The notes below the pieces were generated by a model. The model saw only the letters and a list, made by a program, of their open reading frames with translations, had not been told where the DNA came from and did not search any database. A program made the position numbers and the translations under genes. Source: Brevibacillus panacihumi (lineage in GTDB: Bacteria > Bacillota > Bacilli > Brevibacillales > Brevibacillaceae). From it: a stretch of 42,423 nt of DNA. The stretch lies in assembly GCF_003710985.1 (NCBI RefSeq), contig NZ_RHHT01000018.1, positions 1 through 42,423 on the forward strand. The letters run 5' to 3'. This document shows, piece by piece, positions 24,799-32,855 of the stretch. Position 1 is the stretch's first letter; every line of letters begins with the position of its first letter.

Positions 24799-25758
24799 AT
24801 GCAGAAAAAGCCACTAGTACAAGTAAAAAACCTGACGAAAACCTTCCATTTGGGAAAAGGAATGTCACTCAAGGCGGCAGACCAGGTTTCTTTCGAGATC
24901 TATGAAGGTGAGACGCTGGGGCTGGTGGGCGAGTCCGGCTGCGGCAAGTCTACGACGGGACGGACGATTATCGGCTTGTATCAGCCGACGTCGGGCGAGG
25001 TGATTTTCGACGGGCTGAACGTCCATCAAGCGTCCGGCCAGGAGCGAATCAAACTCACACGCAATATGCAGATGATTTTTCAGGACCCGTACGCCTCGTT
25101 GAACCCGCGAATGAATATCTCGGAAATCATCTCCGAGGGCATGGCGCTAAACGGCCTATATAAAGGAAAGGAAAGAGCCGAGCGCGTCATCGAGCTGTTG
25201 GAAATGGTCGGTTTGCAAAAGGAGCATGCCCACCGTTTTCCCCACGAGTTCAGTGGCGGTCAACGGCAGCGGATCGGGATTGCACGTGCCTTGGCAGTCA
25301 ATCCGCGCTTCATTATTGCGGATGAGCCGATTTCGGCCTTGGACGTATCGGTCCAGGCGCAGGTCGTCAATCTGATGAAAAATCTGCAGCGGGAGCAAAA
25401 GCTCACCTACTTGTTTATTGCGCACGACTTGGCGATGGTCAAACACATCAGTGATCGGATCGGCGTCATGTATCTGGGCAATCTGGTAGAGATGACGGAA
25501 AGTGAGCAGCTTTACGACAAGCCTTTGCATCCATACACGCAGGCGTTGCTGTCGGCCATCCCGGTACCTGACCCTGATCTGGAGAAAAGCCGCGAGCGGA
25601 TGATTATCGAAGGTGACGTACCAAGTCCGATCAATCCTCCCAGCGGTTGTGTTTTCCGCACGCGGTGTCCAGTAGCCAAGGAAGTGTGCGCGCAGCAAAA
25701 ACCGACATGGCAGGAAGTAGAGAAAAACCATTTTGTCGCTTGCCATATTTATCAGTAG
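24799..25758 (+). CDS. ykfD: Peptide ABC transporter ATP-binding protein YkfD/OppF type
   Basis: 319 residues. Walker A is GESGCGKS (44-51), the signature FSGGQRQR starts at about 151, and Walker B FIIADEP is followed by ISALDVS. The C-terminal OppF-type extension has CVFRTRCPVAKEVC. It completes the heteromeric ATPase with DppD. Last gene of the operon; GGGGGAG precedes the ATG and a terminator follows. Confidence 0.9.
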   Translation: MQKKPLVQVKNLTKTFHLGKGMSLKAADQVSFEIYEGETLGLVGESGCGKSTTGRTIIGLYQPTSGEVIFDGLNVHQASGQERIKLTRNMQMIFQDPYASLNPRMNISEIISEGMALNGLYKGKERAERVIELLEMVGLQKEHAHRFPHEFSGGQRQRIGIARALAVNPRFIIADEPISALDVSVQAQVVNLMKNLQREQKLTYLFIAHDLAMVKHISDRIGVMYLGNLVEMTESEQLYDKPLHPYTQALLSAIPVPDPDLEKSRERMIIEGDVPSPINPPSGCVFRTRCPVAKEVCAQQKPTWQEVEKNHFVACHIYQ

Positions 25759-25787
25759 ATTCATGACAATATCCGACAATTTGCACG

Positions 25788-25819
25788 AGCTATCCCGCAT
25801 TGGAGAGGATAGCTTTTTT
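25788..25819 (+). terminator. Terminator of the dpp-ykf operon
   Basis: AGCTATCC pairs with GGATAGCT around an 11-base loop, followed by six T. Confidence 0.88.
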
Positions 25820-25879
25820 GTGTGGAAAATGGCAGCACTACCAACTATTCATATCGCGAGTTCTGTTAATATTCTGTTA

Positions 25880-25948
25880 AAAGGCAGGAATCAGCCTGCC
25901 TTTGTCGAATTACGTTATAGATAAAGAGAAAAAAATCAAGCCTGCCTT
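25880..25948 (+). promoter_or_regulatory. Sigma-factor gene leader with hairpin and competing repeat
   Basis: AAAGGCAGG (25880-25888) pairs perfectly with CCTGCCTTT (25895-25903). The sequence from AATCA through GCCTGCCTT is repeated at 25934-25948, giving a second possible partner for the GGCAGG arm. A possible extended -10 (TG, one base, TAATAT at 25867-25872) would start transcription almost at the hairpin. The -35 is poor. Confidence 0.35.
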
Positions 25949-25985
25949 CATCATGTATCTCAATCCAGAGAAATGAGGGTTGCAT

Positions 25986-26930
25986 ATGAACGTGAGTACG
26001 TCTTCCTTCCATACTACCCCCCGGCGCTGGCGGGAGGTTGAGTCACAGTTGGGCATCGTCGTGCCAAAATCACTTCGGTCCGATACATCTGCCTTGTTGT
26101 TTCTGGAAAGCGTCGCTGCAACACCCATGTTGGACAAAGAAGAAGAGTTAGCATGTTTGATCCGTTATCAAGAAAAAGGCGACCTGGAAGCCCGTGAGAC
26201 CCTGGTGCGAGCCTATTTGCGCTACGTCGTAAATACAGCGCTGCGTCATCTGCGCCGAGGCATGCCATTCCTCGATCTGATCCAGGAAGGCACGATCGGC
26301 TTATTTACAGCGATCGAGAAATTTGATGTCAGTCGGGGCGTTCGCCTCTACCACTACTCACACTGGTGGATCTCCCAGGCAATTACCCGCGCGATTAATG
26401 ACAAGGGAAATCTGATCCGCATCCCTGTCCATATGCATGAACAAATTCGACAATATCAAAAGCAAGTCCTTAGCTTGGTTCATCTGCTCAATCGGATGCC
26501 GGATCGTTTTGAAATTTCTCATATGCTGGACATTCCGCTGGAGAAGGTTGATGCGATCGAATATGCGCTGATGCTCAAGCTGGAGTCCATCGATGATGAG
26601 TTGGATGGGACACAGCATTTGGCTGAGCAGGAGGAAGAGACGCTCAGTTACGCGGAAATTGTCGACGACGGTGAATCCTCCCTCGACGATTGGATCGAAA
26701 AGGTGGATCTGCGTGTACAAATGCAGGCTGCACTGGAGAGGCTCAATCCGCGGGCGCAGGAGATTATCGCCATGCGTTACGGCTTGTACGACGACCAGGT
26801 GTATACGCTTGAAGAAGTGGGCAAGATGTTCGGCCTGACCCGAGAGCGCATCCGCCAGATCGAAGCCACGACAATAGACCGATTGCGTACGCAAAAAGCA
26901 GCGCTCGTTTTAAAAGATTATTTAAGCTAA
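25986..26930 (+). CDS. RpoD-like alternative sigma-70 factor
   Basis: 314 residues. Region 1.1 is missing; region 1.2 lies at about 36-68, region 2 at 72-140 ([18 protein letters not shown]), region 3 at 145-220, and region 4 at the C-terminus ([21 protein letters not shown]). In region 2.3-2.4 the two Trp and the QAITRA helix of RpoD are kept, but the usual FSTYAT before WW is LYHYSH, so -10 opening may differ. It is too complete for an ECF factor and too diverged for the housekeeping SigA, so probably a group 2/3 factor. The start is the ATG after GAGG; a TTG two codons earlier is less likely. Confidence 0.85.
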   Translation: MNVSTSSFHTTPRRWREVESQLGIVVPKSLRSDTSALLFLESVAATPMLDKEEELACLIRYQEKGDLEARETLVRAYLRYVVNTALRHLRRGMPFLDLIQEGTIGLFTAIEKFDVSRGVRLYHYSHWWISQAITRAINDKGNLIRIPVHMHEQIRQYQKQVLSLVHLLNRMPDRFEISHMLDIPLEKVDAIEYALMLKLESIDDELDGTQHLAEQEEETLSYAEIVDDGESSLDDWIEKVDLRVQMQAALERLNPRAQEIIAMRYGLYDDQVYTLEEVGKMFGLTRERIRQIEATTIDRLRTQKAALVLKDYLS

Positions 26931-26949
26931 GGCAGAACCGGACACGCAC

Positions 26950-26977
26950 GTCCCTCGCTAACCACGGGGGACTTTTT
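26950..26977 (+). terminator. Terminator after the sigma factor gene
   Basis: GTCCCTCG pairs with CGGGGGAC (one T-G pair) around a 7-base loop, followed by five T. Confidence 0.8.
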
Positions 26978-27107
26978 ATATGGAAAAAACAGATCGTTCA
27001 TAGGTGAAGAAAGTGTCGAAGGTGGCGTAGCAAATGGAGTGATGTGGTAAACTGGTTAATGCATAAAGCAGATAGAAGGATATTGATATGAGACAAGGAG
27101 GATCGCA

Positions 27108-27980
27108 ATGAGCGATTATATGATACGAGCTACCGGTTTCAAAGGACATGTGCGTGCGTTTGCGGCACGTACGACAGGGATTGTCGAAGAGATGCGCCGC
27201 CGCCACGACATGTGGAATACAGCGACTGCAGCAGCGGGACGTACACTCACAACCACTTTAATGATGGGGGCAATGTTAAAAGGAAATGAAAGCCTCTCCG
27301 TCAAAATAAAAGGGGGAGGTCCGATCGGGCAAATCGTCGCGGAAGCCAACGCCCATGGAGAAGGTGTCGCCTATGTGACCAATCCACACGTTCATTTTGA
27401 CTTAAACGAGAAAGGCAAGCTGGATGTGAAGCGGGCAGTAGGAACGGACGGCTTCGTCTACGTCACGAAAGACCTCGGACTGAAGGAACCGTACCAGGGA
27501 AGCTCTCCGATCGTATCTGGCGAGATTGGCGAGGATTTTACCTACTACTTCGTGGTCTCCGAGCAGACGCCATCCGCTGTGGGCGTAGGAGTGCTGGTCA
27601 ATCCTGAAGACCGCTCCGTTTTGGCGGCAGGAGGCTTTATTCTGCAATTGCTGCCAGCCACACCAGACGATGTTGTGGCACAAATTGAGGAGCGCCTGGC
27701 TCAACTGCCGCAAGTGTCCCGCATGATCGGGGAAGGGCTGTCACCGGAAGAGATCCTGGGCAAAGTTTTGGATGAGCCCAAAATCTTGAGCCGGACTGAA
27801 ATCCACTTCCGCTGCGACTGCTCCGAACAAAAAGTGGTCAGAGCGTTGATCAGCATGGGGAAAGAAGAGATGGACAGCATAATTGCCGAAGAGGGAGAAG
27901 CAGAAGTTCACTGCCATTTTTGCAATGAACGGTATCATTTTGACAAGTCCGCGTTGGAGGACATCAAGAGGGACATGTAG
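27108..27980 (+). CDS. hslO: Redox-regulated chaperone Hsp33
   Basis: 290 residues. The C-terminal zinc switch is intact: Cys236 and Cys238 (FRCDCSE), Cys269 and Cys272 (CHFCNERY). Oxidation of these cysteines releases zinc and turns on holdase activity in the cytoplasm. The N-terminal fold features GRTLTTTLMMGAMLKGNE and VKIKGGGPIGQIVAEANA are typical. It is the first gene of the segment syntenic with B. subtilis hslO to lysS. AAGGAGG precedes the ATG. Confidence 0.95.
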   Translation: MSDYMIRATGFKGHVRAFAARTTGIVEEMRRRHDMWNTATAAAGRTLTTTLMMGAMLKGNESLSVKIKGGGPIGQIVAEANAHGEGVAYVTNPHVHFDLNEKGKLDVKRAVGTDGFVYVTKDLGLKEPYQGSSPIVSGEIGEDFTYYFVVSEQTPSAVGVGVLVNPEDRSVLAAGGFILQLLPATPDDVVAQIEERLAQLPQVSRMIGEGLSPEEILGKVLDEPKILSRTEIHFRCDCSEQKVVRALISMGKEEMDSIIAEEGEAEVHCHFCNERYHFDKSALEDIKRDM

Positions 27981-28007
27981 GCGCGGCACTCCGAAGGGGA
28001 GGATGAC

Positions 28008-28907
28008 ATGACCAATGGAAAAGGGTTGTGGACATTCGTCGGTGCACTAGTGGTGCTTTTATTGGTGGTGACATGGTCGTGGGCCCAGTCTTCAAAGCTG
28101 AAGACGGCTGCTGTCGTCGGGGAGAAGACGATCACGGATGCCGAATGGGTAGCTGCCTTGAAGGAAAAGTACGGTCAGCAGGTTCTGCAGGATATGATCA
28201 ATCGGGAAGTGGTGTTTCAGGAGGCACAACGCCTCGGCGTATCGGTCAATCCCGATAGGCTGAAAAAGGAACTGGAACAAATTCGCGAAAGCTACGGAAG
28301 CCAGACCGATGAGGAATTTGAGCAGGCATTGAAGAAGCAGGCCGGAACCACTGTCGAGGCGCTTACCAGGGAGATCACCTACCAACTGTTGCTGCGTGAA
28401 CTGGCGACCCAGGAGGTAACCGTCTCGGAAGAACAGATACAGGCCTTCTATCATAATAATCCCGAGCGATTTGTCCAGCCTTTGCAGGTGCATCTCAGGC
28501 AGATCGCGGTGGCGTCCAGGGAGGAAGCAGATCGAGTGCTGGCAGAGCTCAAACAAGGCGCCAACTTTCAGACCTTGGCAAAGGAGCGCTCGATCGATGC
28601 CGCCAGCGCAGCAACAGGCGGGAACATGGGGTGGGTCACTCTGGAAAAGTCAGATCTGACGGACGAAGCGAAAAAGCTGTTGGCTGATTTGAAGCAGGGA
28701 ACAGTAAGCTCTCCCATCAAGCAAGAAGAGGAGTACGTCATCTACCAGGTCGTGGAGCGCAGGGAAGCAAAACAGCTTACGTACGATCAGGTCAAAGGCG
28801 AATTGCGCGAAGAGATCGCCTTCGCCCAAGTGGAATCGCTGGATGCGATATTGGAACGCTTGCGGGAATCAGCAGGCGTCGAGACAAATGGGCAAATGCC
28901 GCATTGA
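28008..28907 (+). CDS. yacD: PrsA-like peptidyl-prolyl isomerase (YacD type)
   Basis: 299 residues. One N-terminal hydrophobic segment (about 7-26) without a lipobox makes it membrane-anchored or secreted. The N-terminal helical SurA/PrsA-type domain is followed by a PpiC parvulin domain (about 155-255) with VHLRQIAVASREEADRVLAELKQGANF and TGGNMGWVTLEKSDL. Parvulins speed proline isomerisation during folding of exported proteins. The position between hslO and cysK is that of B. subtilis yacD. The promoter of cysK overlaps its last codons. Confidence 0.85.
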   Translation: MTNGKGLWTFVGALVVLLLVVTWSWAQSSKLKTAAVVGEKTITDAEWVAALKEKYGQQVLQDMINREVVFQEAQRLGVSVNPDRLKKELEQIRESYGSQTDEEFEQALKKQAGTTVEALTREITYQLLLRELATQEVTVSEEQIQAFYHNNPERFVQPLQVHLRQIAVASREEADRVLAELKQGANFQTLAKERSIDAASAATGGNMGWVTLEKSDLTDEAKKLLADLKQGTVSSPIKQEEEYVIYQVVERREAKQLTYDQVKGELREEIAFAQVESLDAILERLRESAGVETNGQMPH

Positions 28908-28932
28908 CCATTTGGGCGGCGATTGCTATAAT
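28904..28932 (+). promoter_or_regulatory. Sigma-A promoter of cysK
   Basis: TTGACC, 17 bp, TATAAT with an extended TG. The -35 lies on the yacD stop codon. The AT-rich leader up to the start codon (28939-28980) is where a CymR site would be expected in Bacillus, but I cannot confirm one by eye. Confidence 0.8.
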
Positions 28933-28985
28933 AAGACCTATAAAACCTAGTATTTTACTCGGCAATTAAAGGGGAGGAATGACAC

Positions 28986-29918
28986 GTGCGTGTGGCCAAT
29001 TCCATCACAGATCTGATCGGTTATACACCATTGGTAAAATTAAATCGAGTCGTCACCGAAGATATGGCAAACGTCTACCTGAAATTGGAATTTTTCAACC
29101 CGGGAAGCAGTGTTAAAGATCGTATCGCTCTCGCTATGATCGAAGCAGCAGAAGCAGAAGGAAAGCTAAAGCCAGGGGCGACGATCATTGAACCGACGAG
29201 CGGAAACACCGGGATTGGCCTGGCGATGGTCGCAGCCGCCAAAGGCTATCGCGCGATTTTGGTCATGCCCGAGACGATGAGTATGGAGCGGCGCAATTTG
29301 CTGCGTGCCTACGGAGCGGAACTGGTGCTGACACCAGGCAGTGAAGGCATGGGCGGCGCAATCCGCAAAGCGGAGGAGCTGGCGCGCGAGAACGACAATT
29401 ACTTCATTCCCCAACAGTTTAACAACCCTGCCAATCCTGCGATACACCGCGAGACTACAGGGCGGGAACTGCTGGAACAAGCTGCGCAGATCGGCGGCGT
29501 AGACGCATTCATTTCCGGTATCGGGACGGGCGGAACGATTACAGGTGCCGGTCAGGTGCTGCGCGAGCAATATCCGGACGTCAAGATCGTAGCTGTAGAA
29601 CCAGCGGCATCCCCTGTCTTGTCGGGCGGAAAGCCAGGACCGCACAAGATCCAGGGAATCGGTGCCGGCTTCGTGCCAGAAATTCTGGATACGGACATCT
29701 ACAACGAAATCATTGCCGTTGAAAATGAAGATGCGTTTGAGACCGCTCGCCGTGTAGCTCGCCAGGAAGGGATTCTTGGAGGGATCTCTTCCGGTGCAGC
29801 TATTTACGCCGGACTGAAAGTAGCGGCACAGCTTGGCAAAGGGAAAAACGTGATTGTCGTCATTCCTAGCAATGGGGAACGCTATCTTTCCACACCGCTT
29901 TACCAGTTTGAAGATTAA
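28986..29918 (+). CDS. cysK: Cysteine synthase A (O-acetylserine sulfhydrylase)
   Basis: 310 residues, a PLP enzyme that makes L-cysteine from O-acetylserine and sulfide. Lys44 in SSVKDR binds PLP, TSGNTG (71-76) is the substrate loop, and [12 protein letters not shown] holds the PLP phosphate. Length and motifs are standard for CysK. The start is GTG, about nine bases after GGGGAGG. It has its own strong promoter and a terminator. Confidence 0.95.
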   Translation: MRVANSITDLIGYTPLVKLNRVVTEDMANVYLKLEFFNPGSSVKDRIALAMIEAAEAEGKLKPGATIIEPTSGNTGIGLAMVAAAKGYRAILVMPETMSMERRNLLRAYGAELVLTPGSEGMGGAIRKAEELARENDNYFIPQQFNNPANPAIHRETTGRELLEQAAQIGGVDAFISGIGTGGTITGAGQVLREQYPDVKIVAVEPAASPVLSGGKPGPHKIQGIGAGFVPEILDTDIYNEIIAVENEDAFETARRVARQEGILGGISSGAAIYAGLKVAAQLGKGKNVIVVIPSNGERYLSTPLYQFED

Positions 29919-29932
29919 TCGAATTCGAATAC

Positions 29933-29978
29933 GGCCACATCGGGCTTTTTTGCGAGCCTGGATGTGGTCATTTCTTTT
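29933..29978 (+). terminator. Terminator after cysK
   Basis: GGCCACATC pairs with GATGTGGTC, with an inner GGGC/GCCT helix; the stem is followed by ATTTCTTTTT. Confidence 0.8.
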
Positions 29979-29993
29979 TGTACGGGAAGAGGA

Positions 29994-29999
29994 TATAAT
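29994..29999 (+). promoter_or_regulatory. -10 element of the pabB promoter
   Basis: A perfect TATAAT, 41 bases before the pabB start. The -35 at 17 bp spacing is poor (TTTCTT) and lies in the cysK terminator tail. Confidence 0.45.
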
Positions 30000-30039
30000 T
30001 TACGGGCATAAGACTCGTTAAAGCGGAGCGTGAAAAGCC

Positions 30040-31557
30040 ATGATCTTTCCTATCTATGCTGATTGTCTGACCTATTCCCGATCCTACCCATACGTCCCAT
30101 TGGCGGTACGTGTTCCATGGCCCAGCCAGGTGGACCCGTGGCATGTGCTGCAAACCCTGCAGCCGTCTTTGCAAGACGCCGTTCTGTTGGAAAGCGGACG
30201 AGCAGGCAGGTACAGCTTCTTGGCTTTTCAGCCCGTGGCGACATTGAAAAGCAAGCAGGGAAGCACCGTTCTGATTGATCCGAATGGACAGGTGGCCGAT
30301 GTAGCGGCAACTGACCCCTTGGAGGCCTTGCGAGCAGTATTGAGCCAATATCGTACCCCTGCCATCCCCGAGTTGCCCGATTTTTCCGGAGGCGCGGTCG
30401 GATATATGAGCTACGAGATGAACCGTTTTTTTGAACCAACCTTGCTGCAGTCTGCTGCAGATGACTTACAGCTCCCCGATCTCTATGTTATGATTATGAA
30501 AGATTTGATAGCCTTTGATCATGAACGCAGGGAAATCATCTGTCTGACCCATCTGGCATCCGATCAAATGACCGAGGAGTCCTATTACGAAGCCGTCCAT
30601 CGTCTAAGACAGCGCGCCGAGCTGCTGACTGAACTGGCTGTGGGAGAGGACGGTACGGATTGGGAGAACATGCGCAAGCTGCCGATACAGGCATCTGCTC
30701 CTGCGGATGTATCCTGGCAGCAGGCGGAGTTCGAGGAAGCCGTGAGACGCGTCCAAGCCTACATCTCACAGGGAGATGTGTTCCAGGTCAATCTGTCCGT
30801 ACGTCAAAGCAAACCGATCCAGGTGGCAGCCCCAGAAGTCTACAGCGTGTTGCGCAAGCTGAATCCCTCTCCTTACATGGGGTACCTCAACTTTCCGGAA
30901 TTTCAGTTGGTGAGCGCCTCGCCTGAATTGTTGATCAAGGTAAAGGGCAGGGAGGTACACACCCGACCGATCGCCGGGACCCGACCGCGCGGCCAAAACG
31001 ACGCAGAAGACCAGGAATTGGCGCGTGAACTGATCGACAACGAAAAGGAACGTGCCGAGCATGTGATGCTGGTCGATCTGGAGCGAAACGACATCGGACG
31101 TGTATGCCGGTATGGCAGCGTGGAGGTCAGCGAGTTTATGGTCGTCGAAAAGTACTCTCATGTCATGCACATAGTATCGCATGTGCAGGGGGAGTTGGCT
31201 GACGGTAGGGATGCGTTCGATGCTGTAGCGGCTGCTTTTCCCGGGGGAACCATCACAGGCGCGCCAAAGGTCAGAACGATGGAGATCATCGATGAGCTGG
31301 AGCCCGTCCGAAGAGGCGTCTACACAGGCTCGATCGGTTGGTTTGGGTTCAACGGAGATGTCGAGCTGAACATCGCGATCCGCACCATGGTAGTCAAGGA
31401 CGGCTTGGCGCATGTACAGGCTGGAGCGGGAATTGTGATCGACTCTGTGCCAGAGGCAGAGTATGCGGAGTCATTGAAAAAGGCAGAAGCATTGTGGAAA
31501 GCACTTGAGTGGAGCGAGCAGAGCAAGAAGAGACGAGAGGAGACGAGTGTACGATGA
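30040..31557 (+). CDS. pabB: Aminodeoxychorismate synthase component I
   Basis: 505 residues. An anthranilate-synthase-I N-terminal domain (about 1-170) precedes the chorismate-binding domain, with [39 protein letters not shown] and [20 protein letters not shown]. PabB uses ammonia from PabA to aminate chorismate on the way to p-aminobenzoate. TrpE has the same fold; the neighbouring pabA, pabC and fol genes decide for PabB. It is a little longer than B. subtilis PabB. The stop overlaps pabA (ATGA). Confidence 0.92.
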   Translation: MIFPIYADCLTYSRSYPYVPLAVRVPWPSQVDPWHVLQTLQPSLQDAVLLESGRAGRYSFLAFQPVATLKSKQGSTVLIDPNGQVADVAATDPLEALRAVLSQYRTPAIPELPDFSGGAVGYMSYEMNRFFEPTLLQSAADDLQLPDLYVMIMKDLIAFDHERREIICLTHLASDQMTEESYYEAVHRLRQRAELLTELAVGEDGTDWENMRKLPIQASAPADVSWQQAEFEEAVRRVQAYISQGDVFQVNLSVRQSKPIQVAAPEVYSVLRKLNPSPYMGYLNFPEFQLVSASPELLIKVKGREVHTRPIAGTRPRGQNDAEDQELARELIDNEKERAEHVMLVDLERNDIGRVCRYGSVEVSEFMVVEKYSHVMHIVSHVQGELADGRDAFDAVAAAFPGGTITGAPKVRTMEIIDELEPVRRGVYTGSIGWFGFNGDVELNIAIRTMVVKDGLAHVQAGAGIVIDSVPEAEYAESLKKAEALWKALEWSEQSKKRREETSVR

Positions 31558-32144
31558 TTTTGATGATTGATAATTACGATTCTTTTACCTACAACCTGGT
31601 CCAGTACGTAGGAGAGCTGGGTGAGGAGCTTCAGGTGTATCGCAATGACAAGATTACGCTGGAAGAGATCGAGCGATTGAATCCTGACTACCTGATGATT
31701 TCTCCCGGACCATGCACTCCCAACGAAGCGGGGATCAGTATGGAAGCGATTCGCCATTTTGCCGGAAAAATCCCGATCTTGGGCGTTTGTCTGGGGCATC
31801 AATCCATTGGGCAGGTATTCGGCGGAAAAGTTGTTCGCTCGAAGCGGCTTATGCATGGCAAAACATCAGATGTGTTTCATGATGGCAAAACCATTTTTCA
31901 AGGCATTCCTTCGCCGTTTACGGCAGCGCGCTACCATTCGCTGCTCGTGGAGGAGGTATCGCTGCCAGATGAGCTGGAAGTGACCGCCCGTACGGCGGAA
32001 GGGGAAATTATGGCGGTTCGCCACCGCGATTACCCGATCGAGGGGGTCCAGTTTCACCCTGAATCGATCATCACTCAGCATGGCAAGCAGCTATTGAAGA
32101 ATTTCCTCACCGCCTATGAGCGCAAAGCCAGCACAATCGGATGA
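31554..32144 (+). CDS. pabA: Aminodeoxychorismate synthase glutamine amidotransferase
   Basis: 196 residues, class I glutamine amidotransferase. The oxyanion region is [13 protein letters not shown], the nucleophile Cys is in [11 protein letters not shown], and the His/Glu pair is in VQFHPESI. It supplies ammonia to PabB; in Bacillus this subunit is often shared with anthranilate synthase. I start at the ATG overlapping the pabB stop; the longer in-frame reading from 31509 lies inside pabB. Confidence 0.93.
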   Translation: MILMIDNYDSFTYNLVQYVGELGEELQVYRNDKITLEEIERLNPDYLMISPGPCTPNEAGISMEAIRHFAGKIPILGVCLGHQSIGQVFGGKVVRSKRLMHGKTSDVFHDGKTIFQGIPSPFTAARYHSLLVEEVSLPDELEVTARTAEGEIMAVRHRDYPIEGVQFHPESIITQHGKQLLKNFLTAYERKASTIG

Positions 32145-32175
32145 TCGGATAAAGAATTGCATCATATAAGAAGCA

Positions 32176-32204
32176 GACCGTCTGGATGATCAGGCGGTTT
32201 TTTA
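32176..32204 (+). terminator. Terminator after pabA
   Basis: ACCGTCTG pairs with CAGGCGGT around six bases, followed by six T. It separates pabB-pabA from the rest of the folate genes. Confidence 0.85.
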
Positions 32205-32239
32205 TTTGCGGAGAGAGTGAAAGGTTCATCGAGTGTTTT

Positions 32240-32274
32240 GCCAGGCTACTGAGTACAACTATCAATAGCCTGGC
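32240..32274. other. Inverted repeat between pabA and the YmaF-like gene
   Basis: GCCAGGCTA and TAGCCTGGC, a perfect 9-bp pair with a 17-base loop. It lies just after the end of the minus-strand gene, but no T run follows on that strand. Confidence 0.4.
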
Positions 32275-32291
32275 TGCATGAAGCTCTGATT

Positions 32292-32633
32292 TTACAGAAA
32301 TGCCTCACTGGTATAACCCCGGTAGGAATGAGTGTGACCGTCATCATACGTGGTTCGCCCCGAAAACTCATGGTAATGGTTTCCGTCCGGCAAGGGAATA
32401 GGCGGACCCGTCCAGCCGCTGTAGTAATGCACATGTCCATCATCATACGAAGTAGTGCCTTCATAATAATGGACATGCTGATTCTCCGCACCTTCTGGAG
32501 GCGACGTTCTCCCCCGCATTCGGTGACGGTGCCGCTCACTGACACTCGTGTTTGTATCATAATCGTGAAGATGGCCTGGAGTATCGACAATTCTTACAAA
32601 GCGCAACGAGTGGCTATGCTCTTTTTTCAACAT
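32292..32633 (-). CDS. YmaF-like histidine-rich protein
   Basis: 113 residues, the only convincing gene on the minus strand. It contains repeated units of the type HxHxYxGxTSYDDGHxHxY (for example TSYDDGHVHYYSGWT and TTYDDGHTHSYRGYT), the hallmark of the YmaF family found in spore-forming bacilli. The many His could bind metal; function is unknown. On its own strand the ATG is preceded by AAAGGAGGG. It faces away from phoX, and a 20-bp palindrome lies in the shared upstream region. Confidence 0.85.
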   Translation of the reverse strand: MLKKEHSHSLRFVRIVDTPGHLHDYDTNTSVSERHRHRMRGRTSPPEGAENQHVHYYEGTTSYDDGHVHYYSGWTGPPIPLPDGNHYHEFSGRTTYDDGHTHSYRGYTSEAFL

Positions 32634-32687
32634 AAAACCCTCCTTTCGACCTCCCTATCCTTGAACACAATGTATTTCTATGTGTAT

Positions 32688-32707
32688 ACCCATTCCGCGG
32701 AGTGGGT
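32688..32707. promoter_or_regulatory. 20-bp palindrome between the YmaF-like gene and phoX
   Basis: ACCCA and TGGGT arms around a TTCCGCGGAG core; 18 of 20 positions are symmetric. It lies 55 bases before the YmaF-like start, a suitable place for a dimeric regulator. Confidence 0.4.
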
Positions 32708-32756
32708 TCCCGCCTAACATACGGCAATGAAATTCGCCCATTTCTTGAATCCATTA

Positions 32757-32784
32757 TTTACACTTTCTTTATAGGGAATTAACG
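32757..32784 (+). promoter_or_regulatory. Probable PhoP box
   Basis: Three hexamers with an exact 11-bp period: TTTACA, TTTATA, TTAACG. This is the direct-repeat pattern bound by Bacillus PhoP (TTAACA-like, five-base gaps). A possible -10 (TACCAT, 32805-32810) follows at a distance usual for PhoP-activated promoters. The PhoX-type phosphatase downstream fits. Confidence 0.6.
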
Positions 32785-32855
32785 CTCCTTTGATGTCGCT
32801 TCTGTACCATCGAATTAGGATGAGATACAGAACCAAGAAAAAGGGAGCGATGAAA

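Noticed and set aside
28939..28980. Possible CymR operator in the cysK leader
   Set aside because: The region is AT-rich and in the right place, but I could not match the known motif with confidence.
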